Assembly: GCA_002897775.1 (NCBI GenBank)
Contig: BDTR01000039.1
Span: 1 to 64,000, forward strand
DNA length: 64,000 nucleotides
From: a bacterium BMS3Bbin08
GTDB taxonomy: Bacteria > Nitrospirota > Thermodesulfovibrionia > UBA6902 > BMS3Bbin08
Reading direction: 5' to 3'
The translations under genes were made by a program, and so were the position numbers. The notes beneath the pieces are model-generated. The model saw nothing but the letters and a program-made list of their open reading frames with translations. It did not search any database and had not been told where the DNA came from. Positions 25,234 to 34,266 of this stretch are shown here, one piece after another; position 1 is the stretch's first letter; every line of letters starts with the position of its first letter.

Positions 25234-27212
25234 GCTCATCAAAAAAAGATTTTATTGCAGAGGCTGAGGAGATCATTGAGAACGCCAATGCGTGTCTTCT
25301 GGAACTGCAGAGCGGTTTTAATCCTGATACGCTGAATTCCCTGTTCCGCGCGCTCCACACAATGAAAGGCCTGTCAGGGCTCTTTGGCCTGCGGGGCATT
25401 ACTGACCTCAGTCATTCCCTGGAATCGATCCTTGATGATCTTAGGCTCGGGAAACTTGATTTTAATGATGACGCCATCAGTTTCATATTCAGCAATATGG
25501 ATATTCTCAGGGGGCTGATAGTACAGGTAAGCCAGGACAAGGACACTGACGACGTAAGTGACGCCATTAAGGCGGTAACAGAGTTCAGAGAGGCGGGCAG
25601 GTCAAAAGAAAAAGGATCGTCTGCCGATGATATCGGTATAAGCCCGGCTGTTTTAAAGGTCCTTTCCGAGTATGAAGAGCACCGGCTTAAAAGCAATATA
25701 AAGGAAGGAAAGCGGCTATATTTTGTGAAGGCGGTTTACGCGCTTACGGATTTTGCTCCCGGGCTTGAGAACCTTAACACTGCTTTGAAGTCCTTAGGCG
25801 AGATAATAGCAACACTGCCTGTATCAGAAGGTGTGCCGGAAGGCTCTATAGGGTTTAACCTGCTTTTTGGAAGCGATTCAGGCACAGATGATATCAAACC
25901 AAAGGTCGCCCCCGCGGAGGTAGAGGAAATATCACTTCCAAAGAGTGAAGAGCCGCCCCCCCGGGCGCCAAAGGCTCCGGAGGTATCATTAAAGAGCTCT
26001 ACCAATACAGTAAGAGTAGATATCGATAAGCTCGATAAAATCCTGAGTACGGTTGGGGAGCTTGTGCTGGCCAAAGGCGCCGTTGTCAGGATCGGCAATG
26101 AGCTGGCTGAAAGTGTGGGCTATACCGCGTTGACGCTGGATGTTTTTAAGATCACTCAGACCCTTGACAGAAAGCTTACAGAGCTTCAGGGACATATCCT
26201 TGAGTTAAGGATGGTTCCGTTCAGCCAGATATTTACCAGGCTCGCTCAGGTTGTAAGAAGGTATACGAGAGAGGTTAAAAAAGAGATAGACCTTGAACTC
26301 TTTGGTGAAGATACAGAGATAGACAAGCTCCTGGCAGAAGAGATAATCGACCCGCTCGTACATCTTATCAGGAACTGTATTGATCATGGTATAGAACCCG
26401 CTGATAAGAGAAAGGCTGCCGGCAAAAAAGAGCGCGGCACAGTGACACTTAAGGCGTTTCCAAAGGGCAATAACGTAATAGTCTCTGTTCATGACGACGG
26501 CGCGGGCATTAATACCGGGAAGATCCTTCAGAAGGCGATTGAGCGTAACCTGGTGCCAGAGGACGAAGACCTTGAACGAAATGAAGTGCTCGATTTGATC
26601 TTCCTTCCGGGACTCAGCACAAAAGAACAGATAAGCGATATTTCAGGCAGGGGCGTGGGCATGGACATTGTAAAGGAAAAGCTGACATTGTTTGGAGGTT
26701 TTGTTGAGGTAGAGTCGGAAAGCGGTGAGGGGACCACATTCACGCTTACATTGCCCATAACTCTTGCCATTGTCAAGGCCCTGATAGTAAGTGTGGGAAA
26801 TGAGATGTTCGCCATACCATTGACATCCATCTCGGAGACGTTTATTGTACAGCCCTCAAAGATCCAGACCATTGAAGAGAGAGAGGTTATTGAGATCAGG
26901 GGTGAAATGCTGCCTTTACTGAGAGTGGCCAGGGTATTCGGCCTCGAGGAGACGGCCGTGGACGAATATTTCGCGGTAGTGATCGGTTTTGCGGGCAAGA
27001 GGCTTGGACTTCTGGTGGACACGCTGTCCGAGCAGACAGAGATAATCATTAAACCGCTTGGTGAGCATTTAAAAGGCATCCGGGGACTGGCAGGGGCCGC
27101 TGAGGTGGGCAGGCACGAAATAATTCTCGTTCTTGATGTTGAGGCCATGATGGAGGAATCTTTTTCAGGTAAGAAAAAGACAAGCCGGGCCGCATCAGAT
27201 ATAAAGACTTAA
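25230..27212 (+). CDS. cheA: Chemotaxis histidine kinase CheA
   Basis: The 660-residue protein has an HPt domain with phospho-His43 (FRALHTMKGLSGLFGL), a middle segment with no clear P2 signature, the P3 dimerisation domain (VRVDIDKLDKILSTVGELVL, about 255-320), the P4 ATPase (LIRNCIDHGIEPADKR near 380, then HDDGAGINTGKI and DISGRGVGMDIVKEKLTLFG) and a C-terminal CheW-like P5 domain (LIVSVGNEMFAIPLTSISET). It transfers phosphate to CheY and CheB in response to receptors. It overlaps cheY by four bases; a 55-bp gap leads to the AAA ATPase. Confidence 0.96.
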   Translation: MSSSKKDFIAEAEEIIENANACLLELQSGFNPDTLNSLFRALHTMKGLSGLFGLRGITDLSHSLESILDDLRLGKLDFNDDAISFIFSNMDILRGLIVQVSQDKDTDDVSDAIKAVTEFREAGRSKEKGSSADDIGISPAVLKVLSEYEEHRLKSNIKEGKRLYFVKAVYALTDFAPGLENLNTALKSLGEIIATLPVSEGVPEGSIGFNLLFGSDSGTDDIKPKVAPAEVEEISLPKSEEPPPRAPKAPEVSLKSSTNTVRVDIDKLDKILSTVGELVLAKGAVVRIGNELAESVGYTALTLDVFKITQTLDRKLTELQGHILELRMVPFSQIFTRLAQVVRRYTREVKKEIDLELFGEDTEIDKLLAEEIIDPLVHLIRNCIDHGIEPADKRKAAGKKERGTVTLKAFPKGNNVIVSVHDDGAGINTGKILQKAIERNLVPEDEDLERNEVLDLIFLPGLSTKEQISDISGRGVGMDIVKEKLTLFGGFVEVESESGEGTTFTLTLPITLAIVKALIVSVGNEMFAIPLTSISETFIVQPSKIQTIEEREVIEIRGEMLPLLRVARVFGLEETAVDEYFAVVIGFAGKRLGLLVDTLSEQTEIIIKPLGEHLKGIRGLAGAAEVGRHEIILVLDVEAMMEESFSGKKKTSRAASDIKT

Positions 27213-27267
27213 AACGGCATTGAAATTTTATTGGTTGTATAACGGATAGTACGCAGCGGGGCGAGAT

Positions 27268-28077
27268 ATGTATGAGGAATTTTTCAGACTGAAGATCAGA
27301 CCGTTCAGTAAAACGCCTGATCCAAAATTTCTCTTTTACAGCAAAGCCCATGAAGAGGCGCTGGCTAGGCTTCTTCTGGGTGTGGAGGAAAAAGAACTGA
27401 TCCTTTTGACGGGGGAGGTAGGGTCAGGCAAAACGACCCTTTCGCGCGTGTTGATGGATTCGCTTGGAGAAAAATACAGGGTTATCTCAATACTGAACCC
27501 CCGGCTTACAGCCATTCAGTTCTTAAGGTCTATTGCAAAGGGGTTCGACATTGATGCGATCCGGTTCAAGGACGAACTGCTTGAAACGATCTATGAGAAA
27601 GTATACGAGGATTACAACAACGGTGTAACGCCTGTGATAATTATCGATGAGGCTCAGCTAATACCGTATAAAAGCACTTTTGAAGAGATACGCCTGCTTA
27701 CAAATTTTCAGCTTGACGATGAGAACCTTCTTAGCGTGATCCTCATTGGACAGCCGGACCTGAACAAAAGGCTTGAACGCAAGCCGTATCTTCCTTTAAG
27801 ACAGAGGATCGGTTTCAGATATCACCTTAACCCTCTTAGCGATGATGAAGTGCGGGAGTATGTGATACACAGACTGAAGGTGGCGGGCGGGACCGATCTG
27901 CTTTTCAGCGAAGAGGCTATAGAGGCGCTATCCAGGTTCTCCAGAGGGATCCCCAGAAATATCAATAATATTGCGTCCAGTTCCCTGCTTGAAGGCTTTG
28001 GCACTGACTCGCATGTCATATCAAAAGAAATTGTGGATGACGTGGCACATGAACTTGGCCTGAACGGGGTGAAGTAA
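27268..28077 (+). CDS. ExeA/GspA-like AAA ATPase
   Basis: The 269-residue ATPase has the family N-terminus (EEFFRLKIRPFSKTPDPKFL), Walker A GEVGSGKTT at residues 49-57, Walker B PVIIIDEAQ, sensor-like VILIGQPDLNK and an Arg-finger region (LPLRQRIGFRYHLNPLSDDE). ExeA/MshM-type ATPases usually serve type II secretion, MSHA pili or exopolysaccharide systems and often carry a peptidoglycan-binding C-terminus, which is absent here. It sits between cheA and cheW with short gaps, so it is probably part of the chemosensory system. Its role there is not known to me. Confidence 0.85.
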   Translation: MYEEFFRLKIRPFSKTPDPKFLFYSKAHEEALARLLLGVEEKELILLTGEVGSGKTTLSRVLMDSLGEKYRVISILNPRLTAIQFLRSIAKGFDIDAIRFKDELLETIYEKVYEDYNNGVTPVIIIDEAQLIPYKSTFEEIRLLTNFQLDDENLLSVILIGQPDLNKRLERKPYLPLRQRIGFRYHLNPLSDDEVREYVIHRLKVAGGTDLLFSEEAIEALSRFSRGIPRNINNIASSSLLEGFGTDSHVISKEIVDDVAHELGLNGVK

Positions 28078-28087
28078 TGGAGTTTTT

Positions 28088-28831
28088 ATGGATATAGCAA
28101 GGATCAGAAAAAAACTGAAAGCAAAGGCCTCTGACGCGCAGAAAAAAGCCCTTCGGCAGGCTCAGGATAAAACTGTGCAGCCGTCAGAGGAAGAGATAAA
28201 ACATGGTGCAGGGGATACTCCGCAGGCAAATGATACGGAAAAAGTAGATATTATTCCGGAGACCCCTGGAGAGCAGAAGCCTTCGGAAAAAATCCTTCGA
28301 CCCCCTCGACAGGCCTGCCTACCGGACAGGCAGGCTAGGGACGAAACAGAGCAGGCTGATACAGGCCGGGCAGAGACCGGTGCCACTGAAGAAGTTGAAC
28401 CGGTAACAATACTTGAGATACTGGTTTTTAAGGTCTCAAACGAAGACTATGCGATAAGAATATCTGATCTGCAGGAAGTACTTAACAAGCAAAAATTTGT
28501 CAGGGTGCCCAGGGCGCCGGCTTATTTATTGGGCATAACATCGGTTCGTGGTAAAATACTTCCTGTTGTGGACCTCAGGAAGCGGCTGGAGCTTTCAGAA
28601 GATAACGAGGGGAAGGAAAAGATAATCATTCTGTCAGGAGAAAAAGAACCGATAGGTATTCTGGTCGGCGCGGTTTCAGATGTGCAAAGGTTTCCTGAGG
28701 ACGGGCTTTTGCCCCCTCCGTCCACGCTGTCAGACGAGGAAAAGAGATTTATAGAGGGTGTGGTAAAGATAAAAAATAAATTTGTATCTATTTTAAAAGT
28801 TGACGAGATACTCGGGATGGAGGAATTATGA
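28088..28831 (+). CDS. cheW: CheW coupling protein with long N-terminal linker carrying in-frame repeats
   Basis: The CheW domain occupies about residues 115-247 ([40 protein letters not shown]). The first ~110 residues are a charged, low-complexity extension absent from standard CheW. Two dispersed repeats lie in frame there: CCCTTCGGCAGGCTCAGGAT near 28149, and the perfect palindrome GCCTGCCT-ACCGGAC-AGGCAGGC at 28313-28335, translated as [11 protein letters not shown]. CheW links receptors to CheA. The stop overlaps the receptor start (ATGA). An adaptor with a disordered arm is inferred. Confidence 0.9.
   Translation: MDIARIRKKLKAKASDAQKKALRQAQDKTVQPSEEEIKHGAGDTPQANDTEKVDIIPETPGEQKPSEKILRPPRQACLPDRQARDETEQADTGRAETGATEEVEPVTILEILVFKVSNEDYAIRISDLQEVLNKQKFVRVPRAPAYLLGITSVRGKILPVVDLRKRLELSEDNEGKEKIIILSGEKEPIGILVGAVSDVQRFPEDGLLPPPSTLSDEEKRFIEGVVKIKNKFVSILKVDEILGMEEL
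28149..28173. repeat. CTTCGGCAGGCTCAGGATAA repeat in cheW linker
   Basis: This sequence matches, in reverse complement and with few changes, the intergenic copy at 44985-45009 (TTTATCCTGAGCCTGGTCAA). It resembles the dispersed CCCTTCGACAGGCTCAGGAT repeat seen in many bacterial genomes. Here it is translated within the cheW linker (ALRQAQDKT). Confidence 0.6.
28313..28335. repeat. Palindromic GCCTGCCT/AGGCAGGC element in cheW
   Basis: A perfect 8-bp stem with a 7-base loop (ACCGGAC) lies in frame within the cheW linker. Related GCCTGCC/GGCAGG palindromes occur between genes at 31709-31731, 45303-45344 and about 62440-62455. Confidence 0.65.
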
Positions 28832-31689
28832 ACTTAAAACTGGAATTTAAGATCGTTGGGATGGTTATCATAACTCTGCTCATAGGGGCAGTATCTATCG
28901 GCTTTATGAGTATTAAGTTTTTGAGGACCGATATGAATAACCTGGTTGATACATATACGGGTGAAGCCATAACTTTTATGAAGCACGCGATAGAAGAGAC
29001 AATGATAACGGGCAACGCTGAAATAACAGAAGCCCTTACAAATAAACAGAAGGAATCCGGAAACGTCAAATCCATAACCATCCTTAACGCTCTGGGTCAG
29101 GAGGCGTTCACCACAACCGGGAAAAGTCTTCCTGCGGATGTTGCAATTACCGCTCAGATAAGGGAAAGCAGGACCACGTTTGTAAAACGGCTTGATGATA
29201 TGAATATCTATTATGTTCCGCTTATTAAGAACGAGCGCTGCCTGCAATGCCATGATACTCAGGATGAGGTACTGGGCGCGCTGAAGATCGCTATGTCGGT
29301 TAAAGGGGTAAATAACCTGCTTGCTTACAGGACAAAGGTTGTAGTGTTGAGCCTTATTTTCGGCATATTGATCCTGGGAACGGCGTTGTGGATAGCCTTC
29401 AAAAAAGCAGTGATCAACCCTGTCAAGGAGCTCCAGCGGGCCGCGCATTCACTGGCCGGAGGCGATTTTTCATTTAAGACAAATATTCGCTCCAGAGACG
29501 AGATCGGGATGCTTAACGACGATATGAGCGATGCTATCAAAGGCATCGGCAACATTCTTCAGAGAATAGGGGCAGTGGCCAGGAGGGTCAAGACCGTCAG
29601 CATCGCTGTTGAAAAAGAGTCAAAGAAGGTCGCTGAAGGGACACAGCTTGAGACCGAGGCGATCGATAACATGCTTAGCGGCATAGAGGAGTTCAACCGA
29701 AGTGTGCTGGAAATTGCTGACAATGTAGCGGGGCTTTCCGTATCCTCGGAGCAGACAGCGGCGTCGGTTGATGAAACGAGTACAAATGCCGAAGAGATCA
29801 CAAAGAACACAGTTGAGCTGTCAAGCGCTGTGGAAACGACCTCTTCTTCTATTGAAGAGATGTCGGCAAATATAAGGGAGATCGCCCTTAAGACCGAGGG
29901 GCTGAGCTCCTCCGCGGAGGAGACACTGAGCGCGATAGAAGAGATCAACTCGTCTGTTAAGGAAATAGAATCAAACGCGAGAGAATCGGCAAAGCTTTCA
30001 GAAAAGGTGACCGCGGACGCCTCGGGTTTTGGCATGGAGTCCGTTAACAAGACAGAGGAAGGTATGGAGAGGATAAAAACAACGGTACAGAAAACCGCTG
30101 AATTTATCGGAAAACTGGGCGGGAGGTCAGATGAGATAGGAAAGATACTGAACGTCATAGATGAGATAACCGACCAGACGGCCCTGCTCGCGCTGAATGC
30201 CGCTATCCTGGCGGCGCAGGCGGGAGAGCACGGGAAAGGTTTTTCTGTTGTCGCGGATGAGATCAAGGACCTTGCTGAAAGGACATCGTACTCGACACAG
30301 GAGATATCATCGCTCATACAGGCTGTTCAGCAGGAAGTTCAGGGGGCTGTCAGTACCATGGGAGACGGCCTGAAGACAGTGGAGGAGGGTGCAAGGCTTT
30401 CACGGGAGTCAAAAAACGCCCTGCAGAAGATCATAGGCAGTTCCAGGAAATCAACCGAGATGGCCTCATACATTGAGAACGCCACGTCTGAACAGACAAA
30501 GGGTATCAGGTTTGTCACTGACGCGATGGAAAAAGTAAAGGACATGATCGGTCAGATCGCAAGGGCCACGACCGAGCAGACCAGGGGTACTACGCTGATG
30601 ATAGCGGCCTCGGAAAAGATCCGTGACATAACAAAACACGTGAAGAACTCTACTTTTGAGCAGGCCAGCGGCGGCAAACAGATAAATAAGGCTGTCGAGG
30701 ATGTATCTGTACGCATACGTGAGATATCGGATTCCCTGGGAGAACAGAAAAAAGGCAGCGCGTCAATAGTATCCGCCATAGAAAAGATAAGGGACATTCC
30801 GGAGAAGAACAGAACCGGGGCGTTCAGTATGAACAGAAGCCTGAGGAACCTTCTGAAGGACGCTGATCTTCTTATGACAGAGCTCAGCAAGTTCAGGTTC
30901 GCCGCCAGTGAGAAAGAGGCGGCTGTATTAAAAATGGGTGTTGTGCCGCTGGAGTCTCCCTCGGAAATGTACAAGAAGTTTACGCCCATTTCACATTACC
31001 TTGCGGAAAAGCTGGGTAAACATCTGGATCTCAAGATAGCCGTAAACTTTTCAGAGGCGTGTAAAGAGATCGGCACCGGTATCACGAACATCTGCTATAT
31101 GACACCTTCCACTTATATAGAGGCGCACGTCAAATACGATGTTGAGATCCTTGTAAAGGCCCTTAGGAAAGGCAAACCTTTTCACCGTGCGGCCATCATT
31201 GCCAGGGAGAATGGAAAGATCAATAATATTGAAGATATAAAAGGTCATTCTTTTGCTTTTGGTGATGAGCGCTCTACCTCGAGCCATATAGTGCCCCGGG
31301 CCATGCTCATGGAGGCCGGCATTGATCTGAAGGACCTCAGTTTTTATGATTATCTGGGTCAGCACGATGACGTGGTCAAAGCAGTGCTGGGCGGAGAATT
31401 CGATGCCGGCGGGGTCATGGAATCCGCGGCTGAAAAATTCACGGCACAGGGACTGAAGATCATAAAGTATTCACTTGATATACCGGAGTTCAATATATGT
31501 GTGAATAAAGATCTGCCGGAAGATGAAAAGGTCATGATAAAGCACGCCCTTCTGGAGCTGGACGAGGGGATTGCCGGGGGCAGTGAGATCCTTCATGCAA
31601 TATCCCGGGACTATACAGGGCTCACAGATGCCAGTGACAGTGATTACGACGTGATAAGGGAGATGATGCGGCGTATCGGCCTGCTGTAA
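28828..31689 (+). CDS. Chemoreceptor with periplasmic CxxCH haem motif and C-terminal PhnD-like domain
   Basis: This 953-residue fusion has, in order: TM1 (8-28), a periplasmic domain with one c-type haem site CLQCH at 138-142 (like the DUF3365/Tll0287 haem sensors), TM2 (170-190), HAMP, a long methyl-accepting coiled coil with the signalling tip ([20 protein letters not shown], then [11 protein letters not shown]), and from about residue 700 a PhnD/PF12974-like substrate-binding domain ([67 protein letters not shown]). With this topology the binding-protein domain is cytoplasmic, whereas such domains are normally periplasmic. It overlaps cheW. Domain calls are by motif reading. Confidence 0.85.
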   Translation: MNLKLEFKIVGMVIITLLIGAVSIGFMSIKFLRTDMNNLVDTYTGEAITFMKHAIEETMITGNAEITEALTNKQKESGNVKSITILNALGQEAFTTTGKSLPADVAITAQIRESRTTFVKRLDDMNIYYVPLIKNERCLQCHDTQDEVLGALKIAMSVKGVNNLLAYRTKVVVLSLIFGILILGTALWIAFKKAVINPVKELQRAAHSLAGGDFSFKTNIRSRDEIGMLNDDMSDAIKGIGNILQRIGAVARRVKTVSIAVEKESKKVAEGTQLETEAIDNMLSGIEEFNRSVLEIADNVAGLSVSSEQTAASVDETSTNAEEITKNTVELSSAVETTSSSIEEMSANIREIALKTEGLSSSAEETLSAIEEINSSVKEIESNARESAKLSEKVTADASGFGMESVNKTEEGMERIKTTVQKTAEFIGKLGGRSDEIGKILNVIDEITDQTALLALNAAILAAQAGEHGKGFSVVADEIKDLAERTSYSTQEISSLIQAVQQEVQGAVSTMGDGLKTVEEGARLSRESKNALQKIIGSSRKSTEMASYIENATSEQTKGIRFVTDAMEKVKDMIGQIARATTEQTRGTTLMIAASEKIRDITKHVKNSTFEQASGGKQINKAVEDVSVRIREISDSLGEQKKGSASIVSAIEKIRDIPEKNRTGAFSMNRSLRNLLKDADLLMTELSKFRFAASEKEAAVLKMGVVPLESPSEMYKKFTPISHYLAEKLGKHLDLKIAVNFSEACKEIGTGITNICYMTPSTYIEAHVKYDVEILVKALRKGKPFHRAAIIARENGKINNIEDIKGHSFAFGDERSTSSHIVPRAMLMEAGIDLKDLSFYDYLGQHDDVVKAVLGGEFDAGGVMESAAEKFTAQGLKIIKYSLDIPEFNICVNKDLPEDEKVMIKHALLELDEGIAGGSEILHAISRDYTGLTDASDSDYDVIREMMRRIGLL

Positions 31690-31750
31690 GCCAGAGGGTG
31701 ATAGGGCCCTGCCTGTCAGAGGGGCAGGCCGGTCTCGCGCTGAAAAAGAT

Positions 31751-33772
31751 ATGAATAAAAAAAGATCATTAATGTTCGGATTCCTGATAGGGCTTCTGGT
31801 AATTCTGATCGTGGTTCAGAGCCTTGGTTTTATCCTCTTCATATCATCGGTGCGCGGTGATCTGGTTAATGCGCTTAATGATAAGGTCGACCGGACCGGG
31901 GCCCTGTTGGCTGAGATCGGCGCTGAACCGGTTTTAAACAATGACAGCGGATCGCTGGATTCATATCTGGAGAGGGTTTTTAGTGACGAAGATTTCACCT
32001 CTATCGTTGTGTATGACAGGGACGGTAATATTATAGCGCAAAAGACCAGAGCCGGACGGATCAGGCAGGTGGCAAACCCCTTTTACGCGCAGATGTTATT
32101 CAGCAGCGAGACCCCGGTGCTGATGGAGCGGCAGAAGATAGGTAATATAGAGATAACAGCATCGTCCGGCAGGATAAACAATGAGATATTCAGGCACCAG
32201 CTGGCCGCTGTAATACATCAGGGCGTTCTGTCAGTGATCATTGTTATATTTGTGCTGTTTTTTTTCAGGATACATATCAAAAAACCTGTTTCAGACCTTA
32301 TCTCCGTCATTAACAGGCTGGTTGCCGGCGATCTTACTGTAAAAATGCCGGCAGCAAAAAGTCTGGAGATAGAGGACCTGACAAAAAGTTTTAACGCGAT
32401 GACCGGACAGGTCAAGGGCACTCTCAAGAAACTGTATTCGACCACGAACGACGTATCAATGGCAATACAGCAGATAAAACAGATCTCCGATAAAGTGATC
32501 GAAGGCACTGACAATCAGCTGGCAGCTACACAGCAGGTGGTCGCGTCCATGGCCAGCTCCGATGACGCTGAAAAAGATATACTGGCTAACACCCAGAATC
32601 TTTCCGAATTTTCCGAGGAAAACTTATCCTCTCTAATGGAGATCAAGTCCACGTCAGAAGAGATCACAGAGAGCTCTGAACAACTCTATAAGGCTTCCTC
32701 TGACTCTTATTCCACGATCGCCGAGCTGGTCGCGGCGGCAAAGGCGATTTCAAAGAGCGCTGAAGAACTCTCTGTTTCAACAGAGCAGATATCAGCTTCT
32801 ATTGAGCAGATAAACGCTAACACGAACGAGGTTGATGAAAGCACCAGGGATTCCGCGGTTTTCGCGGCAAAGGTAAGGGAAATTGCCTCGGAGCAGGGCA
32901 TGCTGAGCGTGGCCGACGCCATGGGCGGTATGGAGGAAATAACAAATGCCGTGGACACGACACTCCAGCTGGTAAGGGACCTTAAGCTAAAATCCAAATC
33001 AGTCGAAAAGGTCCTGTCCGTTATAGATGATGTTACAAAACAGACCAATCTGCTGAGCGTGAATGCCGCTATTCTGGCGTCACAGGCAGGTGAGTACGGG
33101 AAAGGATTCTCAGTGGTCGCGGATGAGATCAAGACACTGGCGGACAGGACGTCCGCGTCAGCAAAGGAGATAACAGGTATTATCAAGGCCATCCAGAGAG
33201 GTGTTACGCAGACGACCAATGTTACCGAGAGCACAAAAATAATAGTGGAAAGGGGCAACAGCCTGGTTATAAAGACCGGGGAGGCATTCAGGGACGTTAT
33301 AAACAGCGCGCAGCAGTCCTCTGAAATGGCCGATAGGATCCATAACGCGATCGCGGAACAGGTAAGGGGTATTTCACAGATAAAAGAGGCAATGGAGATG
33401 ATCATGGAAGCGGTCGGGCAGGTTACCGGAGCCACCCATGAACATGAGATAGGCTCGGAACACCTGATCGGAGTTGCCGAGAATGTTAAGGGGATCGCGG
33501 AGGTCATTAAAAAGAGCATGCAGGAGCAGACCGCGGGTATCAGCCTGATATCGAAAAATCTCGAACTTGCGAACGGGAAGATCAGGCAGATAGTTGAGTC
33601 CACATCCAGGCACGGCAGGGCAAACGAGGAGATCCTTTTTGCGGCAGAAGAGATCGGCGGGGTCTGCAGCAGCACGCATATGATCACACAGGACATGATC
33701 TCGTCCTTTGAAACTCTCCACAAGGAGGCTGAAGCCCTGAAAAAATATATGGACGGTTTTAAGTTTGAGTAA
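31751..33772 (+). CDS. Methyl-accepting chemotaxis protein
   Basis: The 673-residue receptor has TM1 (about 8-31), a periplasmic region of some 125 residues (LNDKVDRTGALLAEIGAEPV ... FTSIVVYDRDGNIIAQKTRA, reminiscent of a small Cache/PAS-like fold), TM2 near 158-175, HAMP (RLVAGDLTVKMPAAKSLEIE), then the signalling domain with TKQTNLLSVNAAILASQAGE and [20 protein letters not shown]. No haem motif and no PhnD domain. It ends in YMDGFKFE without a CheR-binding pentapeptide. Its stop overlaps the TTG start of the next cheW by eight bases. Confidence 0.92.
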   Translation: MNKKRSLMFGFLIGLLVILIVVQSLGFILFISSVRGDLVNALNDKVDRTGALLAEIGAEPVLNNDSGSLDSYLERVFSDEDFTSIVVYDRDGNIIAQKTRAGRIRQVANPFYAQMLFSSETPVLMERQKIGNIEITASSGRINNEIFRHQLAAVIHQGVLSVIIVIFVLFFFRIHIKKPVSDLISVINRLVAGDLTVKMPAAKSLEIEDLTKSFNAMTGQVKGTLKKLYSTTNDVSMAIQQIKQISDKVIEGTDNQLAATQQVVASMASSDDAEKDILANTQNLSEFSEENLSSLMEIKSTSEEITESSEQLYKASSDSYSTIAELVAAAKAISKSAEELSVSTEQISASIEQINANTNEVDESTRDSAVFAAKVREIASEQGMLSVADAMGGMEEITNAVDTTLQLVRDLKLKSKSVEKVLSVIDDVTKQTNLLSVNAAILASQAGEYGKGFSVVADEIKTLADRTSASAKEITGIIKAIQRGVTQTTNVTESTKIIVERGNSLVIKTGEAFRDVINSAQQSSEMADRIHNAIAEQVRGISQIKEAMEMIMEAVGQVTGATHEHEIGSEHLIGVAENVKGIAEVIKKSMQEQTAGISLISKNLELANGKIRQIVESTSRHGRANEEILFAAEEIGGVCSSTHMITQDMISSFETLHKEAEALKKYMDGFKFE

Positions 33773-34232
33773 ATATACGGTATTTACGATTGCCGGTGAA
33801 GAATTCGGGATCGAGCTTGGCAGAGTTGTAGAAGTCATGAGGCCGCAAAAGGCCACTCCCCTTCCAAAAGTGCCCTATTTTGTTGACGGCGTAATAAACC
33901 TGAGGGGCACAATAATACCTGTGATGGACCTTAGGAAACGTCTTAATGTAAAGCCTTCTTCCAGAAAAGAAAGGATCATTGTTACGAAGATGCACGGGGA
34001 GAAAATGGGGATCCTTGTTGACTCTGTCACTGAAATAATAGATATTGACGACTCACAGATAGCTCCTTCGCCTTCGATCTTTAAAGGCCTTAAGCCGGAA
34101 TATATGAGCGGGATCGGTAAAGTTAAGAAAAGGTTAATAGTTATTCTCAGCCTTGATAACCTGCTGACCTCCGAAGAAATGATAATGCTGGACGAGCGTA
34201 AAGAGGAATTATCTCCGGAGGACCTTTCATAA
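33765..34232 (+). CDS. cheW: CheW coupling protein (TTG start)
   Basis: The 155-residue protein is a complete CheW domain (MSKYTVFTIAGEEFGIELGR, VPYFVDGVINLRGTIIPVMD, MGILVDSVTEIIDIDDSQIA). The TTG start at 33765 gives the usual N-terminus and overlaps the receptor end by eight bases. It is the second CheW of the operon and, unlike the first, has no long linker. One CheW per receptor type is possible. Confidence 0.93.
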   Translation: MSKYTVFTIAGEEFGIELGRVVEVMRPQKATPLPKVPYFVDGVINLRGTIIPVMDLRKRLNVKPSSRKERIIVTKMHGEKMGILVDSVTEIIDIDDSQIAPSPSIFKGLKPEYMSGIGKVKKRLIVILSLDNLLTSEEMIMLDERKEELSPEDLS

Positions 34233-34266
34233 TAATCATCCATCAGCGCAAAAAGGAGGAAAACAG

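Noticed and set aside
29559-30317. Long minus-strand ORFs opposite the chemoreceptors (also 32707-33723)
   Set aside because: They mirror the Glu/Ser/Ala heptad codons of the receptor coiled coil, giving Ser/Ile-rich nonsense. They are typical shadow ORFs.
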